Shown here: positions 34,291 through 47,103 of the stretch, piece by piece
Layout: the number at the start of each line of letters is the position of its first letter
Numbering within the stretch: the first letter of the stretch is position 1
Origin: Mytilus edulis
Taxonomy: Eukaryota > Mollusca > Bivalvia > Mytilida > Mytilidae
Assembly: GCF_963676685.1 (NCBI RefSeq)
Contig: NC_092349.1
Span: 85,200,604-85,264,603, forward strand
Reading direction: 5' to 3'
DNA: 64,000 bases
The notes under the pieces: model-generated
The model's database searches: none
What the model saw: only the letters and a program-made list of their open reading frames with translations
What the model was told of the DNA's origin: nothing
Translations under genes and position numbers: made by a program

Positions 34291-34494
34291 TATCTGCTCG
34301 TTTTAAAGCGTACCATTATTTGCTACATGACGTCAAGCAACCAATCAATTAATCCAGATTTTTAGGATCTACTGCTTCTACAAATTTTATTTTGAAGTAA
34401 AATCGCTTATTGAAGCACTAGTTCTTTTAGATCAAACGCGGAATTTATTTCCTATAACTGTCCAAATCCATGGAATATTTTTGTCGACCCTTTT

Positions 34495-34745
34495 TTGTCC
34501 CAGGTTAGGTGAGGGTTGAGCGCTAACAAACATGTTTAACCTGCCATATTCTTTAAATGCCTACCCCAAGTCAGGAGCCTACAGTTCAGTGGTTGTCGTT
34601 GGTTCATGTCTGTCATACTTGTTTTTCGTAAATTGTTTTGTTATAAATTAGGCCGTTAGTTGTCTCAATTGAACATTTGATACTTTTCATGTCGGGGCCC
34701 TTTTATAGCCGACTATAGGATGTGGGGTTTTCTCTTTGTTGAATG
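34495..34745 (+). repeat. Composite dispersed repeat fragments
   Basis: The first part (GGGTTGAGCGCTAACAAACA, CCCCAAGTCAGGAGCCT) matches part of the Penelope-like tail. The second part (GTTAGTTGTCTCAATTGAAC, GGGGCCCTTTTATAGCC) is a reversed relative of the 53455 repeat. Confidence 0.5.
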
Positions 34746-35184
34746 CCGCGCGGTTGCCTATATAAAATTGCTAAGATTTAACAACAATTATTCAGATAAA
34801 TCATCACATAACGGTTTAATACAATTGCAATAAACCTTTAGTTTTCAAAAGCAGGAAATTTGTTTTTTACAAATCTGTCTCAAATTATACAAAGGATACA
34901 CTTGTTTAACCGTACATACTGGCATACCCTGTAATAAATGTGACTGAAAAGGGTGAAAAATACAAGAGGAAAAAAAAATAAACACGATTTTTAAAAATAT
35001 CATTAACTTATTAAAATTTGAGAACGCAAAGTCGAATTATTTTTTCTTTCCGATTTCGTGTTTTCGACTTCGCGTTTTCGACTTTGCGATTTCGACCTAT
35101 AGAATATGAAGAGCCAAAACGCCAAAACGTGAAATGGCCTTCACCGGTCACCATATATAACTAGCAGTTTCTGACAATGAAATC

Positions 35185-35400
35185 TCCATCTCAGTTAAAC
35201 CGATTGAAAAATTATTGTCTTCGTTATATGAATATCACCAAGTTTTGTTTTAGTAATCAAGCTATCATAAATTATCATTCGAAAAGAACATAATCTGAAT
35301 CATACCAACAACTCGTTTTCGAATAAATGTCTTTATTTCCGATTCAAAATTAGCTTTTGAGGTAAATGTACTTTGTCACGAGAGAATATTACCATAAAAG
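35185..35400 (-). repeat. Diverged Penelope-like 3' tail in inverted orientation
   Basis: Short blocks in order (AAACCGATTGAAAAATTATTGTCTTC, shown here only in part; AGAACATAATCTGAATCATACC; AATAAATGTCTTTATTTCCGAT) match the minus-strand tail at 53100-53255 with considerable divergence. It lies immediately upstream of, and opposite to, the reverse-transcriptase element starting near 35450. Confidence 0.5.
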
Positions 35401-35449
35401 ATGCACAAATGGATCACAATCCTAGAATCATATCAGCTAGTAAGTATTC

Positions 35450-37757
35450 TTTAAACTGGAAAATACACTCACTCCATACTTACTGTATGAAATGGATAAA
35501 ACGGTAAAAAGCTGACAAAAAATCTTTGGACTCTTTTTTTAATTCAGTAATGAAGATAGTTGATATACGTATTCAACATCTTAAAGAACATTTTACTATA
35601 AACCCTTACAACAATAAACCTATTTCTCGTATCAAACATAAACTAAAAGAACTAGCCAAGGAATTTGTTTTTGTCCCGGCAGATAAAGCTGCTAATAATA
35701 TTATTATTGTTTGACGTAAATTTTACATTGAGGTTCTGAAAAAGGAAATCACCAATTCACCAACATTCCAACTGACTCCATTTTCAGAAAACGAAATCTG
35801 TAACAAACATAAACTTTTAGGCACCGCTTTACAAGCAGAGCCAAATACAATGAAAGTCCCAACTATGCATTGGCTTCCGAAGCTACACAAAACCCCTTAC
35901 AAATATAGATTTATTTCGTCTTCAAGCCATTGTTCAACTACTAAATTGTCTATTCTTCTTACCAGCACACTTGGTACAATTAAAAACCTGATAATAAATT
36001 GTTCAAATAAGGCCTTCGAAAATAGTGGAATAAATTACTTTTGGAGTGTCAAGAACTCGTTGGAAGTACTTGATAAATTGCATGCTTATATTGGTGATTT
36101 TGAATCTGTTCAAAGTTTTGATTTTTCTACCCTGTATACCACATTGCCTCACATTCTCATTAAGAAAAAATTCACACACCTAATTAAATGGGCATTCAAA
36201 AAATCAGAATGTGAATATATATGTTCAAACTCTTTTAGGTCATTTTTTAGTAGCAATAAACAAAAAAACTATGTTAATTGGACATGCTTTGATACTATAT
36301 ATGGGGATTTTGGGATTCCGTATATCGTCAGATTATCGGAATTCCAATGGGGACTAACTGTGCACCACTTATTGCGGACCTGTTTTTGTATTGTTATGAG
36401 TTACAATTTATGACAAAAATAAGCAAAGACCCATCGAAACATCTGATAAACAAATTTAATAATACTTTTAGATATTTGGATGATATTTTGGCTCTCAATA
36501 ATGACGACTTCAGTATGTATATTAATGAAATTTATCCTGTTGAACTTACTTTAAATAAAGCTAATACTAACAATGACCACTGCCCTTTTCTCGATCTTGA
36601 TATCTATATCACTAATGGAAAGCTGAATACTAAAATTTATGATAAAAGGGATGATTTTTCATTTCCTATCGTTAATTATCCGTTTTTAAATGGTGACGTT
36701 CCCTTGTCACCATCTTACGTTGTTTATATATCTCAACTTGTACGATTCGCTCGTGTATGTAACAATGTTTTAGATTTTAACGAGAGAAATTTATGTATTA
36801 CTGAAAAAATTATTACACCAGGGTTTTCGATATCACAAACTAGTCAAAACATTTACTAAATTTTATCATCGGTATAAAGACATTATTCGTAAATATAGCT
36901 CAACATGCAGACTTTTAATACGTTCAGGTATTTCACATCCAATTTTTTATGGTAATATTCTTTATAAAGCACAAAGGTGTCAGTATTCACCTCAGAAACT
37001 TACAAAACCTTTGAATAGACTTATTAAGAAGGGATATAATTACGATACTGTTGTCAAGTCATTAAAGATTGCATATTTTGGCGTTAATATTGAGTCATTG
37101 ATAAGGTCTTTGCATCGGAACTAAACACATTTATTCTAAAAAACAGTTGTTGACATGACACGGGTTATGTTCTTCTCATATATGTTATGATGGTATGATA
37201 CTAAACCCCTAACGGGAAGGATTGTGCCTGATGTTCATATGATGAAATCATAATCTTTCAGTCAGTTTAGTTGAAGTCTGGAGCTGGCATGTCAGTTTAC
37301 TGCTAGTAGTCTGTTGTTATTTATGTATTATTGTCATTTTGTTTATTTTCTTTGGTTACATCTTCTGACATCAGACTCGGATTTCTCTTGAACTGAATTT
37401 TAATGTGCGTATTGTTATGCGTTTACTTTACTACATTGGTTAGAGGTATAGGGGGAGGGTTGAGATCTCACAAACATGTTTAACCCCGCCGCATTTTTGC
37501 GCCTGTCCCAAGTCAGGAGCCTCTGGCCTTTGTTAGTCTTGTATTATTTTAATTTTAGTTTCTTGTGTACAATTTGGAAATTAGTATGGCGTTCATTATC
37601 ACTGGACTAGTATATATTTGTTTAGGGGCCAGCTGAAGGACGCCTCCGGGTGCGGGAATTTCTCGCTACATTGAAGACCTGTTGGTGTCCCTCTGCTGTT
37701 GTTTTTTATTTGGGCGGGTTGTTGTCTCTTTGACACATTCCCATTTCCATTCTCAAT
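35450..37757 (+). mobile_element. Penelope-like retroelement, decayed, with 3' tail
   Basis: This is a reverse-transcriptase-bearing element. The coding part (to about 37124) is followed by a 630-bp noncoding tail with blocks GAAGTCTGGAGCTGGCATGT, CATCAGACTCGGATTTCTC, AACATGTTTAACCCCGC and GGACGCCTCCGGGTGCGGGA. The tail ends CCATTCTCAATTTTA without poly(A). Copies of this tail recur at 39380, 48632, 52615 (reversed) and 54385, which fixes the 3' end. The Penelope-like assignment follows from the RT motifs and the inverted partner fragment; a search is needed to settle it. Confidence 0.75.
35526..37124 (+). pseudogene. Reverse transcriptase of a Penelope-like element, frameshifted
   Basis: The RT fingers/palm motifs appear in order: PADKAANNIIIV (35680), LPKLHKTPYKYRF (35870), FDFSTLYTTLP (36118), MGTNCAPLIADLFLYCYE (36347), FRYLDDILAL (36466, catalytic DD) and FLDLDI (36590). 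A C-terminal region ends SLHRN before TAA at 37122. The frame is broken by TGA at about 35713, a shift between about 36310 and 36340, and another at about 36800 where an extra A appears relative to the copy at 54061. The product would copy RNA into DNA at the target site; this copy cannot. The PKLHKTP and MGTNCAP signatures belong to the Penelope-like RT branch as I know it. No GIY-YIG endonuclease domain is recognisable. Confidence 0.8.
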
Positions 37758-39375
37758 TTTAACGTTACGCACAGTGTTCGGTTTAGTAATGGTAACGTTA
37801 GTCGACGTAATGTTCATTTATTTCAACCGACTTTTGTACAAAACGTTCAAGCTTTGCTCTATTTTAATACATATGGCTTTTTGATGTTTGACTACTTATT
37901 TAAAAAAATTATATATATAGACTGTGAACATGACTGATTATATATTTTTGATGAATAATCTTTCCATTCTCGATTTTATTTATTTCCTCATAATCTTCAC
38001 TTATTGAAATAATTTTAGGGTCTTTCTATCCGTACTACCAACAGTTACATTCCAAATATGAGTCTTTTGAGAAGATTAAAATGAAAAATAATTCTCGTTC
38101 GGGTCAATGGCAGCAACAGCTACTATATGTATCCTCTGTTTGATTGATCTATAATTTCAATTTCATTCTCATCTTTTGGAAAGAAAACGGCAGGTTGAAA
38201 TTACTCATTTTATTAAGATTAAAAAGTGACCTACAGTTCTTGAATTAGGATCAGTATTTTTCACATGTGACAGTTTGTCGGATCCGTGGAAATAACTGTT
38301 AGTGTATGCAACAAACATTCGTACTAGCAGAAACATATCTTTTACTAAAGGTCCCAAAGTCGAAAGGTTCGGTATTATAGAAAACTTATCATTTATCAAA
38401 AACTTCGACGCCTTTAAGATCAGCACATGTATACATATATTTTGTAATTTATAAACGTTATATTATATAATAACTGGTTAACTATTGTTGAAAGGACACC
38501 CGTTGATATGATTGATTTGCAGTTGGAATACCGTTTCATTTATCAACGCCTATAAAGATGCTAGTATTCAACCGAATTTAAAACAGTATAAAAGTTTCAT
38601 TTAGTCTGTAGGTTTCTTATGACTTATGTTTAGTAAGCTTACTCAAGCTTATTCGTCGAGTCCAATTGCACGAGCTTATGACAACAATTAAATTAAAGCT
38701 TTTTTTAAGAAAAAAAAACCAATAGCAACAACTTTATTGTGAAGTAGAAAGTTTAGTTTAAGGATGTTCGCTTGTCATGTTTTGGGGATTTTTGTCAGAT
38801 TTTCGGAATCCTCTTCTTTTATCCATTTGAATGCCTTAAAATTTTTAGCTCATTGACCCCCATTTTTCTTTTTATAAATCTTTTACATGTATAATTATAA
38901 GCCATCTGTAAAAGTCTTATAAAATCCTTGTTCTTTTTTAATACTTTTTGAGCACTTAAACTTGTCAATGATAAAGCTATGAAAAATCAAGAGAGAACAT
39001 TTTCCCGCCAATATTTCAATGGTTAATAATATCTCGAAAACAAGCACAGTGACTAAAAAAAATGTGTTCCTTAAATAATCCCCTATCAATATATGCTAGT
39101 GTTATGAAAAGCGTGTTATTTTAATATTGAGTAGCAAACCTCCTTAAATACATTTTATTCGCTTAAAGGAAAAGGACCTGACACAACCTATGTTGATATA
39201 AAACACGAGGAACCATTTTAATCTCCTTATTAAATTTAAGACTTGTTTAACAGTATGCACATTTAGATCACATAAAGAGAAAGAATGGTATCATTTTAAA
39301 AAAGGCAGAAAACCAATATTTTAATGCCCAAATTGCAGCCTTCTGGAAGCCAACTGAGAACATCAAACATAATAG
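37758..39375. other. AT-rich DNA without recognisable features
   Basis: No ORF, splice pair or repeat structure that I can support. Confidence 0.4.
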
Positions 39376-39379
39376 TGCT

Positions 39380-39700
39380 AGAGGTATAGGTGGAGGGTTT
39401 CGATCTAAAAAAAAACATGTTTAACCCCGCCTCATTTTTACGCATGTCCCAAGTCAGGAGCCTCTGGCCTTTGTAAGTATTGTATGATTTTTAATTTTAG
39501 CTTCTTTTATATTTTTCGGAGTTTAGTATGACGTCCATTGTCACTAGTTGTCACACATTGAACTAGTAAATATTTTTGTTTAAAGGCCAGCTGAAGCCGG
39601 GTGCCGGATTTTCTCGCTGTATTAAAGACCCATTGTGGCCTTCTCTTTGGTCGGGTTTTTGTCCCTTTGACACATTCCCAACTTCCATTCTCAATTTTTC
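39380..39700 (+). repeat. Solo Penelope-like 3' tail fragment
   Basis: It runs from GAGGTATAGGTGGAGGGTT through CATTCTCAATTTTT, matching 37440-37757 with moderate divergence and lacking all upstream element sequence. It is consistent with a 5'-truncated insertion. Confidence 0.75.
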
Positions 39701-39799
39701 ATTCAAAAAGGAAAGATGGTCAAAGGCAAAATGACGCATGTCATCAATATCCAATCTACAACTACATGTTGGATCATATATAATATTAGCTACCAATTC

Positions 39800-40345
39800 A
39801 CAATTTTTGTAACTCGATTCTTACATTTTGATACTCAATACTTATTTTTTATTAATCGATTCTTACTTATTGTTACTCGATTGTTACTCTTTGTTACTCG
39901 TTTCATACTTTTTGATACTCGATTCTTACTTTTTGATACTCAATACTTACTTTTTGTTACTCGATACTTACTTTTTGTTACCCGATACTTACTTTTTTAC
40001 TCGATACTTACCTTTGTTACTCGATACTTACTTTTTGTTACTCGATACTCTCTTTTTGTTACTCGACACTTACTTACTGTTACTCGATACTTACTTTTTG
40101 TTACTCGATTCTTACTTTTGTTACTCTAAATTCTCTTATGTAACTCGATTCTTACTTTTTGTTACTCGATTCTTTCTTTTTGTTACTCGATTCTTACTTT
40201 TTGTTTCTCGATACTTCCTTTTTGTTACTCGATAATGTGTGTTACTCGATAGTTACTTTTTGTTACTCGTTCCTTTTTTTTATTACTCGATACATACTTT
40301 GCGTTGCTCGATACCCATTTTTCACAATTTGATATTCTTTTTTAC
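39800..40345 (+). repeat. Minisatellite of TTTTTGTTACTCGATACTTAC-like units
   Basis: About 25 imperfect units share TTACTCGAT followed by TCTTACTTTTTG or ACTTACTTTTTG, with a period near 20-21 bp. The two overlapping ORFs here are repeat translations rich in L, F, Y and T. Confidence 0.9.
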
Positions 40346-40575
40346 TTCTCGATACTTGATACTCGATAAAAAGAAATCCTCTTATATATATAGCTGACAA
40401 GAAAAACTAGAATTATGCTCTATAAATTTGTGATTTGTTTTCTTCAAAATACATTCAGTTTATATTTATCATAACAATCTCATGGGGAATATCGTACTTA
40501 TATTACTTAATATGCTAAAAAATCGTCTCCTTCGATATATCTTATTAAAGGATACACGTATATGATATGAATATT

Positions 40576-41659
40576 CAGGGGCGGATCCAGGATTTTCGGT
40601 TAGGAGGGGCGCAAACTTAAATTTCCGCCGAGAGGAGCGATGCGAATATGTTTTTGAGGTATTATTATCGAAATTATTGAAATATTCTTCTAGAGAGGGT
40701 GCAATGTAGATATGTTGCCAAGCGTGGCGAGAAATAAATATTTTGTGGTAAAAGTAGCGAGAAATTTAAGTTTCAAGCTAAACCCGCATAAATCCACCCC
40801 TGACAATCTGCAATCACCATAATTAACAAGAAATATGCGAGCTTCTATTCATTGACTCAATAATAGCTCACCGACCAATATAAGATTTTTAAAACAAGAA
40901 TTTCTACTTTTGCCAGCGATTTTTAATTGTCTTTTCTTAATTTTTCTTTTCTTCTATTTCCGGAGGTCGTGTCAAACTTTTTATATACATTTCTACCGCA
41001 AACCAGTAAAATCAGAATGAGGTCCTTGCGAAGATATGTTTATTTTCATGGGATCCTATGTAATACGGTAGTACGGGTTGGGGCCTTGACCGTTTATGCA
41101 TGCTTCGGCAAACTTTACAGGACTGGTTGAAAGTGACAAACATATATTGATATCATACAGAGATATTAAACAATGATACAAATTAATAAACGAGCCTTTC
41201 GCTTGAACCAGTATTCCTATCTTTCATTAAGAAAGAATTTAAACAGGACTGTTTTCTTGGCCGTGCCATAATGAAATAACCAACCCAACCGTGGGTAGGG
41301 CACTTTCGCCTACTTCGGGGAAAAGTGAGGTAGGGTTGTTTGAACTTCAATTATCAAAGAAATTGTTTATAAAATCCGCAACTACCATGTCACAATTGTT
41401 TTACTTGAAAGCTAAAAGCCTATGATATTTTTTCACCAAACACAGTACCGCGATGAAGTATAATATATTTATAGAACTTATAAATAAACCGTAGGTCAGT
41501 TTATTAGTAATCACGTTCTTTGAATGTTAAAACAGATGCAATGCGACGACATTAATATTCGTCGTCTGTTCAGATACTTTATTGAGCTGAGGACAACCCA
41601 TGCTTTGCAAATTTTAGGGGGGCGCACGCCCGCCACGCCCCCGCCTAAATTCGCCCCTG
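40576..41659. mobile_element. hAT-like element with CAGGGGCG ends
   Basis: The left end is CAGGGGCGGATCCAGG; the right end reversed is CAGGGGCGAATTTAGG. ATATT flanks both sides (40571-40575 and 41660-41664). A second possible right end (ATAAATCCACCCCTG) at 40802 would make a 227-bp element. CAGGGGCG ends suggest hAT, though only 5 bp of flank match. No transposase frame is visible. Confidence 0.5.
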
Positions 41660-42089
41660 ATATTTGCTAATTTCGAATTTTGTATGTTTGTAAAATTGTC
41701 AATTGTATGTCATCCATGTAAAAACTAACTATTTTGATTTTATACCAATAAATATTTTGTTTTGATTTGATTTTTATCTTACTTTCACGTAATACTTAGC
41801 AGTAAATCGGTAGTTTTATCAGAAGAAAAACGAGTTGTTCCTTAACTACAAAAAAACCCAAAAAACTACAAGGCCTTATCTTATTTCCTGATTCCACGAA
41901 ATATAAAATAAACAAAAAGGAATAAGAAATATCTACGTATAAATGCAAATTAGATAATTTATGATTCGTCTACGAGTTTAAAACCTTATCAAGTCCTTCC
42001 AAAATATCTTGTTAAATAATTGAAATCGAAATTATAAATTTGATTATAAAAGTGAACGTCAACTGTACATAGTTAAACATTTAAAATGA

Positions 42090-42200
42090 TGAAATAAAAT
42101 AATACAATTGTTTATAGAAGGATCAAAACGTATGATACTATGATGAAATAAAATAATACAATTGTTCAGAGTGGAATCACAAAAAGTATGATACTAATTG
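42090..42200 (+). repeat. Short tandem duplication
   Basis: ATGATGAAATAAAATAATAC followed by AATTGTT and ending GTATGATACTA is present twice, about 55 bp apart, with small differences. Confidence 0.75.
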
Positions 42201-42400
42201 TTTATAATAATTATATCTTTGGATAATATTAATAAACAATTTGCTGGCAAGCCTCCAACTTTCGATGGTTCTGTTCCGCCGATATAAGTACATACTATAC
42301 TATGCTGGGATGTGCTGATTGATCATATGTTTAAGAGATTCGCAGCTGACCACACTAAGACATACTAATTGGATATCCAGTATTTAGCGACGAAAGAATA

Positions 42401-42464
42401 ATGTTTTATTCTGCAACTTTACTTGTGGTGTTTGGCTTAATTAACGACTTTGTCACATGTGCAG
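42401..42464 (+). CDS. Exon 1 of a small secreted-protein candidate (signal peptide)
   Basis: An ATG at 42401 opens MFYSATLLVVFGLINDFVTC followed by A and one base of the next codon, then a good donor GTAGGA at 42465. The peptide is a textbook signal sequence: short polar start, hydrophobic core LLVVFGLI, and a plausible cleavage site after TCA. It ends in phase 1. TATAAG near 42284 could be a TATA-like element about 115 bp upstream. The exon joins in phase to 48105-48139. I do not recognise the gene. Confidence 0.5.
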
Positions 42465-42861
42465 GTAGGAATATATTTATGCATTTTTCTTTAATTTTAA
42501 TACTTATTTATTGGACATGTTGCCGGCAAGTTTGAATTTAATTATTGAAAGTTGTTTGGCGGTTTTATCTTTTACTCCAGACCTAGTTTCGTTTAACTTT
42601 CTGATCTGTATATGGTCTGATTAGAATTTGGACAGATAGTCAAAATATTATATCATGGAATTCCAAAAGTCTACTTATGACTTTTATAAATAAGATTGGG
42701 GGAAAAAACACAAACCAATTTGTATGTATGTTCTAGTAAAAAAAAAATATTTTGTATGCGCTTTTAGCATTTTATATTGAAGAGTAAGAAAACAAGAGAA
42801 TGAATTGCGTCAAATCGCGTACACATTTAGATTTTGTTTTAATTTGTCATTAAATACAGAA

Positions 42862-43045
42862 TAAAACATGGCAAAATCCGTATGACATGCCGTATCACCC
42901 TCGACCAATATCATCCCTCGGGCCTAAAGGCCCTTGGGCTGATATTGGTGTCTCGGGATGATACGGATTTTGCCATGTATTATACGCTTTATCATATAAT
43001 GCGGCGTAAAGCAACCAACAATCAATCAATCAATCAACTTATCCA
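42862..43045. mobile_element. Hairpin repeat with AATC-rich 3' tail
   Basis: CATGGCAAAATCCGTAT on the left is mirrored by ATACGGATTTTGCCATG on the right (about 42869-42979). Inner arms ACCAATATCATCCCTCGGG and TGGGCTGATATTGGT also pair. The tail GCGGCGTAAAGCAACC then (AATC)n resembles 3' ends of molluscan SINE-like repeats. No protein is encoded. Confidence 0.6.
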
Positions 43046-43669
43046 AAGCACCTGGGTAACCTTACAATTTGCGAGCTGTTGTTTTAAAAATATTTTGTTT
43101 ATTATTGTTTTTTTTTATGTGTTTTGTATTTTTTATAGTTGCATTTAGTGTGCCAAAAAATAGGAAAACTTGACGTTCTTAACGTCACATGTACATACCG
43201 AACAATGACGTCATTCAATAAATTGCGTCACGCCCGAATGATCGTACCTATTTTGAGGGGAAATATTTCTTAAGCAAAAAATAAAATAAAAAAGTAGGGT
43301 GTGATAAAGGGTATGTGATAACGGGTAGGGGTGTGATAAAGGGTATGTGATTAAAGGTATGCGATTTAAAAGGGTGCGCATCAAAGTTTCGCGATATGGA
43401 TATTGAACAGCAGGCTATTTATCAAATATTCAAAAACTACTGTATTTACCACTAAACATATGATAAAGGGAATTATCATTCAGTAAGTTAGAATAGATAT
43501 AATACTCTTGTTGCACTGAGTGTAGGAATCTATATTTCTATTAAACAAAGAAGAGGTCTGACGTTATTCTTTGTACTTATAACTGTCAGTAAGTTGGGAG
43601 GAAATAGTACAGTTACATGCATAATACAGCAAAATTTACTATTTAACCACAGACAGGGGAATTACATTA

Positions 43670-43954
43670 GGCAGCAACCATTTGATTTTCTGGGGGGGGC
43701 TATGGTTTTTTTTTCTGTACAATTTTTTTTTCTCCGGCGAAAAACAATCTATTTTTTTCGCGACAAGTCGAAAACAATTTTTTTCTTTCAATTTTTGCAT
43801 TACATATAGTGGCAGCTGAGGGTGAAACAAACAATTTTTTTTTCTCAGAATCAAAAACAAATTATTTTTTTCTCCAAAAACTGGAAACAAACTTTTTTTC
43901 CAAAAAAAACCATAGCCCCCCCCCCCCCCCCCAGAAAATCAAATGGTTGCTGCC
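43670..43954. mobile_element. Complete MITE, GGCAGCAACC ends with TTA target duplication
   Basis: About 36 bp at each end match inverted (GGCAGCAACCATTTGATTTT, then CTGGGGGG, then CTATGG). TTA lies on both sides (43667-43669, 43955-43957). A 3-bp TTA duplication fits PIF/Harbinger. The 285-bp body is A/T-homopolymer-rich and noncoding. A decayed copy is at 6707. Confidence 0.8.
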
Positions 43955-43957
43955 TTA

Positions 43958-45675
43958 ACAAGTAATTTTAAAAAAACATATCTTCGTTTACAGAAATAGG
44001 ACAAACAATCATCACTTGATTTTAAAAAACATTTTTTTATTCCCAGAAATAGGACATAACATAGAATTCCTGTTAAAAAATGATTAATCAAATCTATGTT
44101 CAATTAGTTCTATTAAGGTGTATACTTGTCGTACTCTCTTTTCAGCTTTTTTGCATTTTATTCAGTTTTTGAGGTGAATTTAGACATTTTCTAAAGCTTT
44201 ACCTACGTTCATCAGATCATATTCAATAATACTTTTTGTACTTTTTTATAGTTGCTAATCTATGTCCTATTTTTGGGAATGAAGAAAAGTTTCTTCAACT
44301 AGCGATTAAACAAAGATAAGTGCAAATAGTACAGTTATATGCATAATTTAGTGAAGTGTGCTATTTGCACTTATCTTGCTTAACCGATTGTATATGCTTT
44401 CGTGCATTCGAAAAGAACGGTAAACAACTCCTTTTTTTATGATTCGGTGAAAATTTAAAAGACCAAGTGACTTATTATGTAACTTATTATAGTTATATTA
44501 TGAAAAAATTCTATGAAAATAAACAGATGTATCGTTCCGTTTCTTACAGCAGACGGATTAAATCGTGATGATGATTGATTGATTTTGACTTTATTTGAAC
44601 TTTTGTTGATTGTTGTCTCATTCGCAATCATACCCCATCTCCTTATTTTGATATAAATCATAAAATTATGCAATATTTAAATTTAGATATTTTTAATTTG
44701 AAGTACAAGTTGGTCGTTAAATGTTGGATACAGATGTCTTTGATGAATGGATTACACGATTTAATTATAAAGCTGATGATCTAATCAAATCATTTGTATA
44801 ACTGTGAAGGGGCGTGTGTGTATGGAACATTATGCAACATAAAACAGCAACACTATGAATATATTTAATAAGAGGTGGGAGGTAAAATGATATTAAGATA
44901 TGTATTTACAACATGATATAAATCATTTTCGATAACACACCGTATGGCAAGGTTTAATAACATCCACTCAGCAACCCTGAGACAGCAAGCCACCTTATGG
45001 CAATGTTTTATTAAATTGTTGTTTTTACATTTGCAGGACCCGGTATAAATTTCATTTATACAATTTATAATACGTATATAAATCTTTAAGCTTTCTGTGT
45101 TCGATAAAATTCATATTAACAAATACAAATGCTTCACTCCATCAAATGACCAACACACTAAATGAAACATTCTCCGTTTCCATTCTCTCTTCTATTCGTT
45201 TGAAATTTAGTTTAATAATGTTAGATCTGCGATAACGAATTATTGTCCCTCATCGACAGCAAACCCATCTGCAATGTATCCAGCACACTGATGTACTCCG
45301 TCTGCAATGTATCAAGCGCTGTGGTACGCTCTGTCAACTAGGCTATACAGTATATATTTCACTAGTCGAGTGAGGCATGTCTGCTTCATCACGGGACATG
45401 ATGTATGGTGGCATGTTATATGGTGCAGATCAGCTGTTTTAAACCAATATCTATAATCTGTAAACATCTTCAACATTAAGATATACATTTTGCTAGTTAA
45501 GCCAACTCAAGAAGAAAAATCCAAGACGCATGATGTTAGTGCTAGAAAACCAGATGTCTTCTATTTAAATGACTATCTGTGTAAATCCGAATTACCTGTT
45601 ATGTTTGTTATGAAAGTTAAACTTTACACATGAATTCAGGAGTTTCATCAATAACAAAAACACACAAGCATCGGT
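43958..45675. other. Noncoding DNA with a short hairpin
   Basis: GATAAGTGCAAATAGTACAG near 44316 pairs with TGTGCTATTTGCACTTATC near 44357. Otherwise I see no gene. A fragment of the 53455-type repeat, reversed (TTGTCTCATTCGCAATCATA), lies near 44613. Confidence 0.45.
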
Positions 45676-45689
45676 TTTAACTAGTAGAA

Positions 45690-46200
45690 TAGAAGATATG
45701 GACCTCTTTCCCCCGAATGTAACCTACCAAATTGGGCCCATCCCGGGTCTGCATATGTGTGAGCAAAACTACGGGTACCCCATGTGGAGTCGAATCTGTT
45801 GACCCTTCCGGAGCATATGAGATCATCCCTAGACTTGCTACATGTCCCTTCCTAATTGTTTTTTTTTTGTTTTTTTTTTCTTTCAATTTTGTCCCTTTAA
45901 TAATTTTACTGCTATAGCTAGGAGATTACAATTATACTGACATCCTTTCTCCAAGGGCAATCAGTAGGCTGGCACTTATCAGTAAACATATAAATTAGTA
46001 AGAGAGAAATAATAGAAAGGGAATTGTAGCAAGTCTAGATCATCCCCTGTTGGTGGTTTTTTTTTATCAGTCTTTAAATTTCTATGTTGTGTTTGTGTAT
46101 ATACTGTTGTTTTCTTGTGGTCTTTTTCTTTCTTCCTGGGGGTTGTCAGATTATTTAAAGCAGTTGATTTTGACTCCCTTTGGCATTTTTTGCCTCTCTT
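45690..46200 (+). repeat. Dispersed repeat fragments including the 95-bp shared segment
   Basis: GACCCTTCCGGAGCATATGA (near 45800) begins a known-looking molluscan repeat that resumes near 46048 (TTGGTGGTTTTTTTTTATC, TTCTATGTTGTGTTTGTG). The 95-bp segment shared with 32711 interrupts it at 45950-46041, so that segment is probably itself an insertion. Confidence 0.55.
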
Positions 46201-46559
46201 TTATGCTAAAAATGATATTGTTTTGTAATCAAGAAATGAGATGGGGGCGTACGCGTATTGAGGAATACGAGTCCAGTTGCATATTGATAGTAAATATATA
46301 CTCAGATTAAAATTTGGTATATTGGTATTCATATAGTGCAAATAACTGATATATATTGGGAAATCAGGGATTTATATTTAGTTATGAAGAGGAGGGACCA
46401 TGGGGGGATTCTCTAAACTATGCTTGGTTCCTTTCGTTTTGCAGAGACATGCATACGCAAATGTTTACATATACAGGACTTCATTTTATAAAATAGATCT
46501 GTAACTGTATAATATGATTATCCAGATTCATGGAAATTAATTTCTAATTTCATTTAAAA

Positions 46560-46690
46560 GTCAGCAGATCAAATTAACACCAATCTTTTTTTAATGGTTT
46601 TAATGCATGGTAGCGAGTAAACACGCAGATCTAATTAAAAGAAATCTGTGTTTTTTTTAATGTTTTTAATGCATGGTAGCAAGTAAATGG
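46560..46690 (+). repeat. Short tandem duplication
   Basis: GCAGATCAAATTAACACCAA...TTTTAATGCATGGTAGCGAG is followed by a second copy (GCAGATCTAATTAAAAGAAA...TTTTAATGCATGGTAGCAAG), period about 63 bp. Confidence 0.75.
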
Positions 46691-47103
46691 ACTGCTTGTT
46701 TGACTACGGTGTGGATGTTTTCGATTATAAAAATAATCTAAAACGTGACATTCAGCAAATGAGATTACATTTTGTATAATGTTGGAAACAAGTAGAAGTC
46801 TGTTGAACTATAGCTAGGAGGTAGGCCTTTACCACACCCTATCAAAAGAGTCAAATAAAATAATCCTGACCGTGATATAGTCCTATAATATAAGTCTTCG
46901 TAGGTCTCAAAATTTCTTCAAAAATTATGTTCCTTTTTGCTTTAAACTGAAAAAAAGACGGATATTATCAATCTTTTTTATTTATCCTCAGTTGATAAAC
47001 TTTTTCTTTCTCACCACATTACTGCAAATACGTGATTTTTCCTTATGAATTTGGATAAATTAAGATTTATTACTATTAAAATCATATATTTTAAGAAAGG
47101 TTA

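Noticed and set aside
35526-36859. A host reverse-transcriptase gene
   Set aside because: The frame is broken in three places, the tail is repetitive across the window, and other truncated copies exist. It is a dead retroelement.
39716-40235. Hydrophobic membrane protein ORFs
   Set aside because: They translate the GTTACTCGATTCTTAC array in two frames at once.
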